NCBI RefSeq assembly: GCF_905115235.1
Contig: NC_051850.1
Span: 8,837,841-8,901,840 of the forward strand
Direction: 5' to 3'
Source of the DNA: Hermetia illucens
Taxonomy: Eukaryota > Arthropoda > Insecta > Diptera > Stratiomyidae
DNA length: 64,000 bases
In this document: positions 1 through 10,660 of the stretch, piece after piece
How the letters are laid out: every line of letters begins with the position of its first letter
Numbering within the stretch: the first letter of the stretch is position 1
Translations under genes and position numbers: made by a program
The notes under the pieces: model-generated
Seen by the model: the letters and a program-made list of their open reading frames with translations, nothing else
Databases searched by the model: none
Told to the model about the DNA's origin: nothing

Positions 1-960
1 TCCATACCAGGGGCGGAGGCACGCTTGTGCTTCAGCAATGCAGCCGTGAGCTCTTCTAAAGAGAAGGGCTGAGAAATAGTGGGATCCGGAAAAGAAGGGC
101 AAGTGGGGATGTACTGCCCAGGCAGAAAATCAAGATATTTAAGGTTTTTCTTAGGATTCCAACTTGGGGACTTGCTGCTGAGGTAACCACGAGAACCCTT
201 CATGGATTTCTGGAAGGACTTGACATCTTTCATCATAGATAAGTCAGACCAAATTTCAGGCCATCGCTTCCACTTCGCGTCAGCAACAACCATCTTCCAC
301 AGACGTTTGGCCTTCTCAAATAGGAGAAAATTTTCGGAGTTGGATCTAGCCCTGAATCGACTATACGCGAATTGTTTCCTTTTAAACTACAATTTAAGCT
401 CCGGGGTCGACCACGCCTTGAGCTGGTCCATGTGATTAGTGAAAGGTCTAGTTGCATCAGCAATTTCAGCAAAGTGTTAGTATGAGTAGTAGCGGGAGTG
501 TGGTGACTACCAGATATTTTAACCATAATCGGATTCCACTGCCCAGAATTAGCAAGTACTATGTCTAGAACCGAGGCCGATTGATTAGGTATAGACGGGG
601 ACGAAAGTGGGCATCCCATTATTAAGAAAATTAAATGAGGAGTTGAGGACAGCAGCCTCAAATTTCATCCCTTTGCCATTACTGAGGTAGTCACCCAGGT
701 TTTCAGATCTTCTCACAAAAAGTGAGGAGCCTACCAAACGACGTGCTGAACTCCCTGTTAGAGATACTGGGAGGGAGGTAGACTGACACGATCACGAAAT
801 TAGACATGACGTAACGAATAGATTTGCGGAATGCCAAAATGACGCCACAATAGCTGTCTTCCCTAAACTTTGCTATTAGATTTAAACCAGAAATAAACTT
901 GGAGAGGGGAGAATGGCTCAAAGTCAATAACAATGAATCGTTTTTTTTTTCAATACAATT
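1..960 (-). mobile_element. Jockey-type LINE fragment, endonuclease to start of RT
   Basis: Read on the minus strand, 703-933 gives an apurinic-endonuclease segment (GVILAFRKS, FVIVSVYLPPS) and 233-661 gives the end of that domain (SASVLDIVLANSG). The first 100 bases encode the usual entry to a LINE reverse transcriptase (FSLEELTAALLKHK then SAPGM). The domain order runs off the left edge, so the RT is outside the window. Reading frames change between the pieces, so the copy is dead. The Jockey-like label is an inference from motif style; it could be a related clade. Confidence 0.7.
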
Positions 961-1301
961 TCCAAATTTAGTAAGACCAGATAAGATTCTAGATTATGCC
1001 AATCAAAGTGCTAAATAAACCACCAGACTAAACAGTTTTTTGTGTTAGGCTATCATTTATCCAAGGAGTACTGGTATCAAATTTAGATCTTCCATTGGTG
1101 GACTTGTCAATTTGATGGAATTGATGAAACCAATCTATTGGTCACTTTTTTAATTACATGAGCGAGATGTTTATATGAATATGAAGATAAAGGAGGGAGG
1201 AGCCGAAATTCAATTGTTTATATAAAGGGGTTGTGAGACCAGTTTAGGTGCTCAGTAGTTTCTAGTTAAGGCTAGCTGTTGCCAAAAAGTGAATATTAAA
1301 G
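961..1301 (+). promoter_or_regulatory. Promoter block of CBM14 gene 1
   Basis: A TATA box (TATATAAA, 1219-1226) lies about 33 bp before an initiator-like TCAGT (A at 1254). About 330 bp upstream of the start codon aligns with the region before gene 2 (9150-9496), including TTATGCCAATCAAAG, a GTGGACT/CGTCAATTTGATGGA stretch, GTTTATATAAAGGGGTT and GCTAGCTGTTGCCAA. The promoter was therefore duplicated together with the gene. It appears intact although the gene behind it is truncated. Confidence 0.65.
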
Positions 1302-1747
1302 ATGAGGTGTACGTATAAGATTGAAGTTCCGAAATTTAGATATACGAGTATTTATCATTGACTTCTCTTGTGCTTTTAGTTGCTGTTCACTATCTTCTGG
1401 TCCTGCTCTTATTGACCGGATATCAGGTAGGGGATGTCATTATAAGTCCTACTACATTGGATGTGAAGTTTTATAGTTGCGTGCTTAATTAAATTTTTGA
1501 AAAAAGCCCTTCAACATAAAAATTGGTGCCTTGCATCGTGAGTGACAATTTTGATCTCTAATCTTTCTAGATTATACCGGCTTATTCCCTGAAAGTGGGG
1601 GACACATGCAAAACAAATGGAGCTGTTGCAGCTAATCCGGAAAATAAGACGCAATTCTTTTTCTGCATGGATGGCAAAATTGCTTTAGGAAACTGCGCAG
1701 ATGGCAGAGTTTTTGACGAACGTACCTTCCAGTGTGTTTATCTCTAG
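1302..1747 (+). pseudogene. CBM14 gene 1, truncated to signal peptide plus one domain
   Basis: Exons by alignment to gene 2: 1302-1308 (7 nt), 1380-1426 and 1571-1747, all with GT-AG borders. The product would be 76 aa: signal peptide MRFAVHYLLVLLLLTGYQ, then one four-cysteine chitin-binding domain (cysteines in DTCKTNG, FFFCMD, LGNCAD, FQCVY). A TAG follows VYL at 1745-1747. Sequence homologous to gene 2 continues out of frame to about 1790 (GCGAAGAGAAGATTGATT) and then stops; domains 2 onward are missing and a mariner relic begins just downstream. It is best read as a decayed gene. A short secreted single-domain peptide is possible because promoter, start and splice sites look intact. Confidence 0.7.
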
Positions 1748-1839
1748 CGGCGAAGAGAAGATTGATTCTTTGGGCCGAAAACTGAGCGACTAGTCCAATC
1801 AGGTGGTTTCCACAGAAATAAATAAATAAAAGATTTAAA

Positions 1840-2260
1840 TTCGATCGATCGATCTTTGGATTGTTTCTATTTAAACTGTTTATTCCTAACGAAAATAGTC
1901 GCCCGTAACACCGATACACTTCTGTCATCTTATTGGTAACTCCTTTGCCGCAGAAGCCTGGCACACGGTAGTCGATGAAATGCTGAAAAACCCTTTTTTG
2001 GGCCTCCGCGGATGCGAGGATTTTGTTGAAATTGTTGAAAGAATTGGCAATCGATGGGTCCAAAGTCTGACGAATATGGTGGGTGATGGGGAGTTTCCAA
2101 CTCTAAGAAAATTTTCTCATAATCAGTTGGAGGAATGCAGTCGAGCGTTGTCATACAAGAGGATGGGAGTCGATGTATCGGTCTATCTTCGATAGAAAAA
2201 TTAGAAGTGTCTGATCCCGCGTTTAATGTGGAAGCAGTCCCTGAAGCTTTCGAAGACGCA
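1840..2260 (-). mobile_element. mariner-type DNA transposon relic, transposase C-terminal part
   Basis: Minus-strand frames carry the mariner catalytic region with the third acidic residue (HPPYSSDFGPIDCQFF), a degenerate version of the preceding DNARPH motif, and the C-terminal signature (FQHFIDYRVPGFCGKG) in a second frame. This is about the last third of a transposase and at least one frameshift separates the parts. It sits immediately after the homology end of gene 1. Terminal inverted repeats were not identified. Confidence 0.7.
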
Positions 2261-2319
2261 TCAAAGCCTTTGTTGGCCCAAGAGGCCAAGATACCATGGG
2301 TACTATCATGTATAATGTC

Positions 2320-3540
2320 AAAAATACCGACAGATAGTTTAAACCAGGCGCTTGAACGTTTTTTTGTCTATATGGAGTCCAAGATAATTGATCAAAGTTC
2401 GATGATCCGCAAGGCTCATGGAAGATACGTGGTAATCCTTTTCATTAGAGCCGATTGTACTATATCCCCGCCAGAAAACTCCAGAAATAAGTCTCTGACC
2501 TTCTTTAGCCGATTGAAAGGCGTCTAGACAAAGATACTGAACTGTAGAAAGCACCCCATAGGCCAATAAGAGGGTGTTTTCAATTACGACATATGAAACG
2601 AGCAAAGAGACTACTTGGAGACGGTAGACATGTTCTTTATCTTTCGCACCATCCTGTGATCAAATTAGAAAGCTCCACGATGCTCGTATGAAGTCCTTCC
2701 TCAGAGAGGTTCCGCGTCCTAGGGTGGAGCAATCGATTTCCTTGTTATTCTGACGTGAAGACAAAGGTACTAAGTAGCTCGGCCGAGTTTTGCTGGTAAG
2801 GTTTTAATGGCATGGAGAGAATCCATGATGATGATAGCTTTATCGTCTTATACGTCACCAAATACCCTTGTGGCCAAAGAGCAAGAAGTTCAGCCGAGAG
2901 GACCAAAAATGCCGGTGTTCTGAACACGAACAAAGTTATTCGAGCTTTTAATAATCCGCGTATCCGTGTATATATACGAGTATCTGTGTGCACCTTCAAG
3001 AAGGCGATGTTGCAGGATTTTTGGTGTTTAACGGGTAGTTTGAGTTTGCTTCATTGGTTAGTGAAGCATTGTGCCTGTTGGTGAACAACGTCTGCAACCT
3101 ACTACCGGAAGTCCCTTGGTTCTACGATGAGGGAATCATCCGCGTACTGGAGCACTTCTCATGGAGGGCAGATGTGTAGGTAGTGAAGTGAAGTGCGTCC
3201 ATAAAAGCTCGTACCACCCCGACAACGTCCGCAAACCAACTACAAAATCGCCCTCCATCTCATGTTCCCTACACAGCATCAGCTGCGTTAGCACCACCGC
3301 ACGCTTTTTCCTTATCTTCATCATCGATGCTCGCCACCGCTGAACTGGATCGCAAGTCCTCCTAGCGGCCCCAGCTTAACTTTCCCTCACTACCGAAACA
3401 ACTGTTCGTGTCGGGACTAGCGTCCTTAAAGGTTGGATGACAGGTTTTTAGATTCCGAACTTCCCGAAGGTTATTCTGTTTTTCCTTGTGACGGAGACAG
3501 CACTGCGCTTGGCAAGACAACCAACCTTAATAGCGGTTAA
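2320..3540. other. Unassigned stretch, no supported gene
   Basis: Only short ORFs on both strands, none resembling a known domain. No CBM14 cysteine pattern was found, so the lost domains of gene 1 are not hidden here. The base composition resembles the surrounding decayed elements. Confidence 0.5.
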
Positions 3541-4345
3541 GTCCTCTCCCCGTACCGAAGTCATATTTTCCTCCTCATTCACCACCTACGATTCCATTAT
3601 CGTACGAGTCGTTCCGCTAAACTTTCCCTGTACGTGAATTTCTTCGGCTGATTGTCAGAAGTCCTAATCATTTTGTTCTCCTCACTTCCTTTCATCCTCT
3701 CCTTTAAACTCCCTATGTCCTCCCGGCAAATTATTCCCGGCATTGCTTCCCTTCCTAATAACTCCACCCACCCTTCCTTTCCTTTATCCACTTTCATGTC
3801 CACCTATGCCGCCCTTCAGTTTAACTTTTCTGGAAACCACTTAAATCGCACTCTTGATCTTGTTCTCTCTAACCTTCCTATGTGTTGCCTCCGTTAAAAA
3901 TGTACAGCGGGGAAGAAGTTCCTGTCTTTTTCTCAAAACTTCGCGTTCGTCGCTCAAATTCTTAGTACATAAACCCAGAAACCCAGAAACCCAGAAACCT
4001 CAACCTTTCTGGTCACATAATCCTAACTCCCGCTATCCTGCCCAGCCAACCCCTCCATGGATTAAATTCTCTGGCTTCTTAGCTAACTCTCCCCAACTGT
4101 CTTATGATTTACTCTGCCGCTATTTTTTCTCAGTCTGTGATCCCTCTCCTCCCTCCTCTTCCCTCCCGCTAGTAGATGTAGCCTGCCCTGCATCTCCTAC
4201 CATTCCCCTGCTTAACCCTTCCCTTTCGAAGACCCCATTGGTAAACTTAATGCCAACTTCTCTTTACTTAAAACTGATCAGTCCATCTCCCTTCCCTTAT
4301 CCCTTATTTTTAATCAATGATTCGCAAAAAAATGACACCCCCAAT
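3540..4345 (+). mobile_element. Possible LINE endonuclease remnant in pyrimidine-rich DNA
   Basis: The + strand is strikingly C/T rich. One frame gives FSGNHLNRTLDLVLSN, the usual C-terminal endonuclease motif of Jockey/CR1-type LINEs (N..RTLDLVLSN). The frame then changes and ends near a direct repeat of the octamer ACCCAGAA (about 3971-3999). The rest of the predicted peptide to 4340 is not recognised. It ends shortly before the 5' end of the R1-type copy at 4491. Confidence 0.4.
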
Positions 4346-5189
4346 GTAATGGTCATTTGCTGTACGATCCATCCAGGAGACGACGGAGTAGTCCGAGCGG
4401 TTACCGTTCAGTATCACAGTGGCCCAAGGAAATAAGTTGGTACGGTGATCGCTCGTTCCTTACCGGTAGAGCTACCAAACGTTCAGGAACCCTCAGAGGG
4501 CGTCAACGATCCTTAACGGGTCGCTTACGATACGGGGATTGGCGTCCCCGAAGTGCCCGGAAAGAAAGTTCTAACCCCATTGCTGGCATAATACCTGCGT
4601 CCTAGGTAGCAGCCCCGAGAAAATTCACGCCGGGACACATGGGGAGTTCCCTGGTCGACGTCGATGGGGTGATGTGAGTCTAGCTCTGCCAAAGTGATAG
4701 TTGTGGCATGTATCAGGAGCCAGACCCTTCGGGACCCTGATCGGGTAGTGTGCATTGAACCGGTATTTGTAGATGGCGTTGCCCGGAGCGAGCACTGAGA
4801 TGTCCCCGAGGGTATACCCGTTCCTGATTATTGCGGCCCGCTCCCTTGCCGAACGAGAAGATAATGGGAATGGAGAGTGACCTGGCTGCGTTTATACACA
4901 GCATGAATATGTTCCACTCACCTCAGCGCCCGACGAGACATCGGGATGCGTAAATAGAGGAGAAGATTCACAGTGATGCGACACCTGCAACGGAGACGGA
5001 AACCTAGACAGTAGCAGTGTTATACTAACTAAACTAACCAAATAGTTTCGAATAGAGAGTAGATAAAATCCGCGGAAAGTAGAAACAAGCGCGCCTCCCG
5101 ATGAGAACACTGGGAGCGTCAAACGGATCGGAAAGGAAGAAGATGAGTTCACTCAGGTACTCTCCCGGGCTCAAAAGGAGAAGACGAAG

Positions 5190-5843
5190 ATGGACAAGAG
5201 ACAACAATACGTCACGTCATCAGAAAAACCTCTGCTTAAAATTAAAGCGGACACGAAGGACTTAGCACTAAAAGAAAAGGAGGGGAAAGGAAGGAGGACT
5301 AGACCGCAAAGTGTGCTTATTAAGCCGATGGAAGGCAAAAATTTTGCGGAAGTCCTCAGTGAAATCCATTACAAGATCAAACCGGAAGACAGCGGAGCAA
5401 AAGTGTCTTTCATTCGTAAAACGAAGGGTGCTGGAGTCCTAGTCGAACTAAGCCCGAGAACAGCAAATAAAGTTACGTTCTGTGAAGCGGTCGAGGCGCT
5501 TCTGGGAGAGAAAGCTTTGGTTTTCAACCTCGAACCCACGTGTTCTCAGGAAATCCGAGACCCTGACTGCCTCACAGAAAAGAACAAGGTAGAAGAGGCC
5601 ATCAAAAGCGAATGTCCGGAGGTAACCAATGTCCGGATTGGTATCACCTCTGCGAACTCCCGAGGCCAAAAACTCGCTGTGGTGGAAGTTGCGGAGCAAT
5701 ACGCGAGGAAGATTCTAAACAGCGGAAAAATCAGGGTTGGTTGGGTAATATGTAGGATACGAATCCGGGTCGCACCAACCAAATGTTACAGATGTTTGAA
5801 TTATGAACCTGACAGAAGGGCAACATGCTGCAGATGCGGTTAG
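5190..5843 (+). pseudogene. R1-type LINE ORF1 remnant of copy 1
   Basis: An open stretch of 217 codons covers the Gag-like core of R1-clade ORF1 (VLIKPMEGKNFAEVLSEI, then a conserved KTKGAGVLVEL segment) and the first zinc-knuckle residues (CYRCLNYE). It ends at a TAG where copy 2 has CAG inside the second knuckle (CRKCGQ). In the intact family the protein binds the element RNA through CCHC knuckles. The N-terminal part lies upstream in another frame. Confidence 0.75.
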
Positions 5844-5998
5844 GTAGACCATATAGCGAACACCAGGAATGAATGGGAAAGCTGCGCCCTATGCGGAGGC
5901 CGTGGCGCATCTGATGAGAACATTGTGCGCGCTGCAGACTCGGAACGGTGTTCAGTCTTCAGAACAGAACTGGAAAGAGCTAGAGCGCGGTCAACATA

Positions 5999-7925
5999 AT
6001 GAGCATCCTACAAATCTATATGGACCGGAGTGCAACCACTCACGAATTGCTGGCGCAGTTCCCTGCGTAGACCAGAATTGATTTAGTGCTCATCAGTGAG
6101 CAGTACCGAAATAAGCACCCAGTTTCATATCACCCTGACATATCAGGTACCACTGCCATATGGGTTCGGGACGGCACCCTCCTTAGGGTTCTTACAATAG
6201 GGGACGGTTTTGCCGGGATTCGGTGTTTAGGGATATCGTTTTTCGGAATATATCTTACGCCGAATGAGACGATGCCGAACTTACGATGCAGGGGTGATGC
6301 TTTGAAGCACGCTCTCTTTGGAACTGATTGATCCTGGTCGGAGGTGACTTCATTGCCAGGGCATGCCCACCCAGACTCCAGAGGGAAACGAATTATCTAA
6401 ATGGTGGCGAGAATAGGACTGGTAGTTTTAAACATCCACCCCAACGTTCGGCACCCGGGCTGCGAGGGAAGCATTCCAGACGTAACTTTTGCGTCGGAGT
6501 CACTGGTGTCGAATTCAGGAAGACTTCTCGGCAACCGACCATCAATACATTGCCTTCGAAGTGGTGGACACAAACTCCCGGTGTGCGCCACCTTGGCGCT
6601 CTTTCTGTACAGGGAAATTCGCCAAGATGAACACCAGGAGGTTTGTTAAAACTCTTGGAACAGATGGTATCGCGTTGCAGGGTACTCCTGGGGTTGGTCG
6701 CGCTGCAATTGATACTGCTGTAAATTCAGTTATGAACCTGATAACGACGGACTGCAGAGCCTTCATCCCCGGGAGGACATCGAGACGTGGCAAACCATCT
6801 ATGTATTGGTGGACGGTGGAAATTGCAGAACTCCGGAAGGAGGGTCCTGCCGCTAAACACAAGGTCTAAACAAGCGGGAGGAAGTATGTACCATAATGAC
6901 AGAGTACTGGTCAGTCAAAAGGGGACTCCACTGCGCAATAAACAGGAGCAAAACTTGCTGGTGGCAGGATCTGATCGACGAGTTGAATGGAGATCCGTGG
7001 AGACTCGATTACGTAGTGGTAACCCAAAAAAATGGGGCCTCTGCGGAAACCCTGTTCACTTAAGGCCGAGTAGATGGGCCGCATTGTACGGGCACTATTC
7101 CCCTCGCACTCAATACTGGATGATGACGTCGGCGCGGAGAACGCGGAGGACTGCCCACTTTTCTCTATGAAAGAGTTGGAACAGGCAGACCTCTCTATAA
7201 AAACAAGAGGGTGCCAGGACTCGATGCTATTTAAGCAGAATTATGGAAACTGGTATTCCAACATCAGCCAGACCTACTGCTCCATGCATTCAACGCTTGC
7301 CTGAAAGAGGGCACCTTCCTTGCTCGTTGGAAGGTGGCGAGGCTTGCGCTGAGCAGCAAAGAGAAAGGCGACTCTGAGTTACTGCTGGAAAATTGCTCAA
7401 AAAGCTTATCAGAAGTAGACTTGCTAAATCGACACACACTGCCGGAGACTTGTTTCCACGGCAGTTCGGTTTTAGAGCAGAAAGATCCACAGATGATGCT
7501 GTCATGCAAGTCGTGGATGCCGTTCGACGAGCTGCAGCACATAGCCACCGAAATCGACGGCTGGTGCTCCTCGTGAAGCTTGATGTCAGAAACGCCTTTA
7601 ATTTCGTAAGATGCAACGACATTCTGGGTACACTAAATAATACTTTCCACGCCCCAACTATCTCTTGCGGATATTGATCGACTATCTACGGATCCGCTCC
7701 CTGCTTTACGAAATGCTAGAGGATTAGAAGAGGATGGCGGTCACGTCAGGGGAGCACAGGGATCGATTCTAGGCCCGGAGCTCTGGAACGCTTCTTATGA
7801 TAGTCTACTGAAACTCGACATCCGAGAAGAGTCGCGCTTGATCGGTTATGCAAATGATGTCGCGGTGCTTGTTGCTGGATGCACTGTTGAACAGGCGCAA
7901 AGCAGACTCGGCATATTGATACAAT
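5999..7925 (+). pseudogene. R1-type LINE ORF2 remnant of copy 1
   Basis: It begins at an ATG aligned to the ORF2 start of copy 2. Endonuclease pieces (LISEQYRN, LVGGDFIAR) and RT pieces (KLDVRNAFNFVR, RLIGYANDVAVL) occur in successive frames over about 1.9 kb. The endonuclease motif reads GGDFIA instead of GGDFNA and the RT box is YAND, so both activities are lost besides the frameshifts and stops. Confidence 0.75.
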
Positions 7926-8060
7926 TCCTTTCGCCTGATTTGAAGGGACTAGGCCGAAGTAATACGACAAATTGTTTCAGGGTAGCTCTCTGACGATGGG
8001 ACGACATACCGTTGCGGGATTCCAACACTCTGTGTGGAAGTGCCCTACCCAAGAAAAGAA

Positions 8061-8935
8061 GCAAACTTCCAAGAGGTGGAATCCTACGAAACAAGTCTTG
8101 GTAAACAAAAGTGGCCAGCTGCATCGCTTAACCCGAACCCTCCTCCACGGAAAAATGATAATCCGAGTTGTAGAAGGCCGAAGTGCCCCAAGAGACCAAG
8201 GATAGCTCCATGTTCCTCGGCCCGCGCACTTCTTACACTGACCATACTAATGCTATCCTTCGAAACAATGTTAGCGAGGAACATAACGTCAAACAAGCTC
8301 TGGACGCCACACTGGGGAAATCAAAAGTGGTTCGTGGATACCTGAGGATTGAGGAGGACTTTTCGATGCAGGTGATGATCAGGGATCGCCAAAAAAAGGC
8401 GGAGGTGCTAGGGCAAACCAGAAGAATGTGCCGTAAAACCTCAAAAATTGTGTCGACGACACATTGCTACGCACTGTTGAGATCTCTTCAATTCAAAATA
8501 AAGACGTCGTCTGGAAGATCGGGGAGGTATTCAACGTCCCGGAAGGAAGGAGACAAAAAAGGGAGTTACTGGACAATTGTCGAATCACCCTTTTCGGCTG
8601 GCGCGACCAGTTCGCGGGACTCCAGACTATGATGCGACAAAATCTCCTATTGGACGGTCGGGTTGGGTTATACCGTTCTGCGGTCTCTGATTGGTTGGAG
8701 TAGTTTGTGGGAGCGAGTGGCCAATTTAGACGAGTGGTCAGCTGTTATCCGCATACTTAACGGCTCTGGATTATTACGGCGAGCTGGGTACTAAGTTCAG
8801 TGGATCCGGAGAGTTATATGCGTCGCTGAAAAGGAAGAATCGGTCTATGGTCTGCCAAGGTGTCGGTAGAATTTGACTGTGGAACTTTCATGAATGTTCA
8901 TTCTCCCAAATAACACGGCTGTCGCAGGTAAGCCT
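8061..8935 (+). other. Unassigned, possible LINE-derived coding remnant
   Basis: Overlapping open frames at 8034-8345, 8183-8632 and 8464-8703 are rich in Lys/Arg and Ser/Pro and resemble decayed retroelement ORF1 sequence, but no zinc knuckle or enzyme motif is visible. Nothing supports a host gene. The region ends before the promoter block of gene 2. Confidence 0.35.
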
Positions 8936-9139
8936 GATAACATTGGGCTTGGAGAGAGAGCAGGCTGCTCTTTAGATTTAGTTTTATTCAATTGTGGGTT
9001 CTATTGTAGGTATGCAGGTTATGTCAGATTTTAGTGCTTTCAAATATTCCGTTTAATGATTTACTGAAAAAGGAAGGCTGACATATCTAATTTCACGGGG
9101 GCCAAAAAAATGCTTTCACTATTTCAATGTCAATTTGAG

Positions 9140-9496
9140 TGGATTGAAATCTCATTGGCAAGTGTCTTAATACAATTACCAAATTTTGACAGCTCAGATA
9201 AGATTATGCCAATCAAAGGAGAATGGAAACTTATTGTGTTAGCTATAATTTTTCCGGGAAATACTTGTATCACTTTTTGATCTGTCAGTGGTGGACTCGT
9301 CAATTTGATGGATTGACGAAATCAATCTTTTTGTCATTTTTTTCAATTATAAGAGTTGCATATTCAAATATGGGTATGAAAATAAAGGGGGGAGAAACTC
9401 CTATCCGATTGTTTATATAAAGGGGTTATGAGAAGAGCCTGGGTGGTCAGTACTTTATAGTTAAAGCTAGCTGTTGCCAAGAAGTCAATATTGGAG
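9140..9496 (+). promoter_or_regulatory. Promoter block of CBM14 gene 2
   Basis: TATA box TATATAAA at 9414-9421 and initiator GGTCAGTA (A at 9449) are 33 bp apart counted from TATAAA. The block aligns with that of gene 1 over about 330 bp with scattered changes and small indels. It shares little with genes 3-5 beyond TATA/initiator geometry. Confidence 0.7.
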
Positions 9497-10395
9497 ATGG
9501 CTTGTACGTATAAGATAGACAGTACTGATTTTTTGGTTACTAATTTATTGTTACATTTTAGATGCGGGCCACTTTTTTCTGGTCCTTCTCTTATTGAGCG
9601 GATATCAGGTAGGGGATGTTATTAAAAATCCCACTGCAGTGGACGATCAAATTAAAAACCTTGACTGACTATTTCAATTTATTATGCCACTAGATTATAC
9701 CGGCTAATTCCATGAAAGCGGGTGACAAATGTATAACGAATGGAGCTGTTGCAGTTAATCCGGATAATAAGACTCAATACTTTTTCTGCATGGATAAGAT
9801 CATTTATTTGGGAAATTGCGTAGATGGAAGAATTTTTGACGAGCGTATCTACCAATGCGTCTACCCATCTTCCATTACTGGCGCCGAAGAGAAGATCGAT
9901 TGTTTTGGCCGAGACTACCAGAAATTTGTGGATCCTGAAGATGACTCCATTTACTACTTGTGTGTCTATAACCAAGCCAACCTTATGAGATGTGCAACTG
10001 GCTCCTATTTCAACACCGACTTGGGAAAATGCTTGTCACGACCGAATAGCCTTTGCGCATCAGGAGCCAACGATATTCTCCCTGACCCGAGTGGAAATTG
10101 CCGTAAGTTTCTGTTCTGCATGGAGGGGGAGGCCCACACTCAAACCTGCCCCCATGGAAAATACTTTCACCCAGAAACAATGATGTGTGAGGAAGGAACT
10201 GTGGCTGGTTGTAGCGCATTAACAGGAAAGTGTAGTGAAATGGGAAGGACTCAATCGATACAGCGTGATTGCCATGTTTTCAATTACTGTGATGGTCGTA
10301 CCTGGCTAACTTTGATCTGTCCAATGAATTATTACTTCAATCCAACTGGCTTATATTGTGAAAAGACACTACCTGCGGCGTGTAAGGCAAATTAA
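9497..10395 (+). CDS. Secreted four-domain CBM14 chitin-binding protein (gene 2)
   Basis: Exons 9497-9503 (7 nt), 9562-9608 and 9694-10395 join in frame to 251 aa. The signal peptide is MAYAGHFFLVLLLLSGYQ. Four CBM14 (peritrophin-A) domains follow. Domains 1 (about residues 31-73) and 2 (88-131) have only four cysteines, lacking positions 2 and 6. Domains 3 (139-192) and 4 (about 197-248) have the full six, with the aromatic YFCM/YFHP/YYFNP positions typical of chitin binding. Relative to genes 3-6 the last two domains are absent and the reading frame closes at CKAN. The long Gly-Thr and Tyr-Pro linkers are also missing. The start was chosen because only the 7-nt exon gives an in-frame hydrophobic signal peptide. 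Expected role: secreted structural protein of peritrophic matrix or cuticle; tissue unknown. AATAAA follows at 10437. Confidence 0.88.
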
Positions 10396-10436
10396 TTCGT
10401 CCTTGTGTATTTTAATTAAACCAAAAAGCTGATGAT

Positions 10437-10442
10437 AATAAA
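10437..10442 (+). terminator. Poly(A) signal of gene 2
   Basis: AATAAA 42 bp after the stop codon, in an A/T-rich 3' region. Confidence 0.6.
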
Positions 10443-10479
10443 ATTCGACCCACTTCATGGGAACATCTTAACAGCGAGA

Positions 10480-10660
10480 GTTTTCCTTCCGTTGGAGTTA
10501 TAGCACTTGGGTCAGAACCCAGTCTACAAAGGGAACTTATCTGAAGTGGCCACGTCAACGAAACCTCATCATGACACCATGAGAATCGGGATAGCCCTTC
10601 GAGTTCACAAGTCTCAGGGAAATTCCTGGGGCATGCGTAGGACTACCAACTGAACATCTC
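10480..10660 (-). repeat. Dispersed repeat shared with 22925-23110
   Basis: Both places share ATCTGAAGTGGC, GAAACCTCA, an ACCATGAGAATCGGGA-type stretch and GGGAAATTCCTGG/GAGAATTCCTGG, in the same orientation and order. Here it directly continues the 3' untranslated part of the reversed R1-type fragment. It is not present at the 3' end of R1 copy 2, so it is probably a separate element or an alternative tail. No coding potential is seen. Confidence 0.5.

Larger units (their letters stand above)
4491..8060 (+). mobile_element. R1-clade LINE, copy 1, with large internal deletion
   Basis: This is a relative of the full copy at 13441-18660 in the same orientation. Both begin at CCTCAG...GTCAACGATCC, carry the same 5' leader, ORF1 and ORF2. 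Copy 1 is aligned until about 7925, then jumps to the 3' untranslated region, losing about 1 kb of the RT thumb and C-terminal part. It ends near an A-rich CCCAAGAAAAGAAGC. ORF2 is shattered into many short frames and the RT active site reads YAND instead of YADD (GYANDVAVL). It is older or less constrained than copy 2. Confidence 0.85.

Noticed and set aside
4385-4440. GTAGTCCGAGCGGTTA resembling the 5' half of a Ser/Leu tRNA
   Set aside because: No B-box or clover-leaf follows. Chance similarity or remote SINE trace only.
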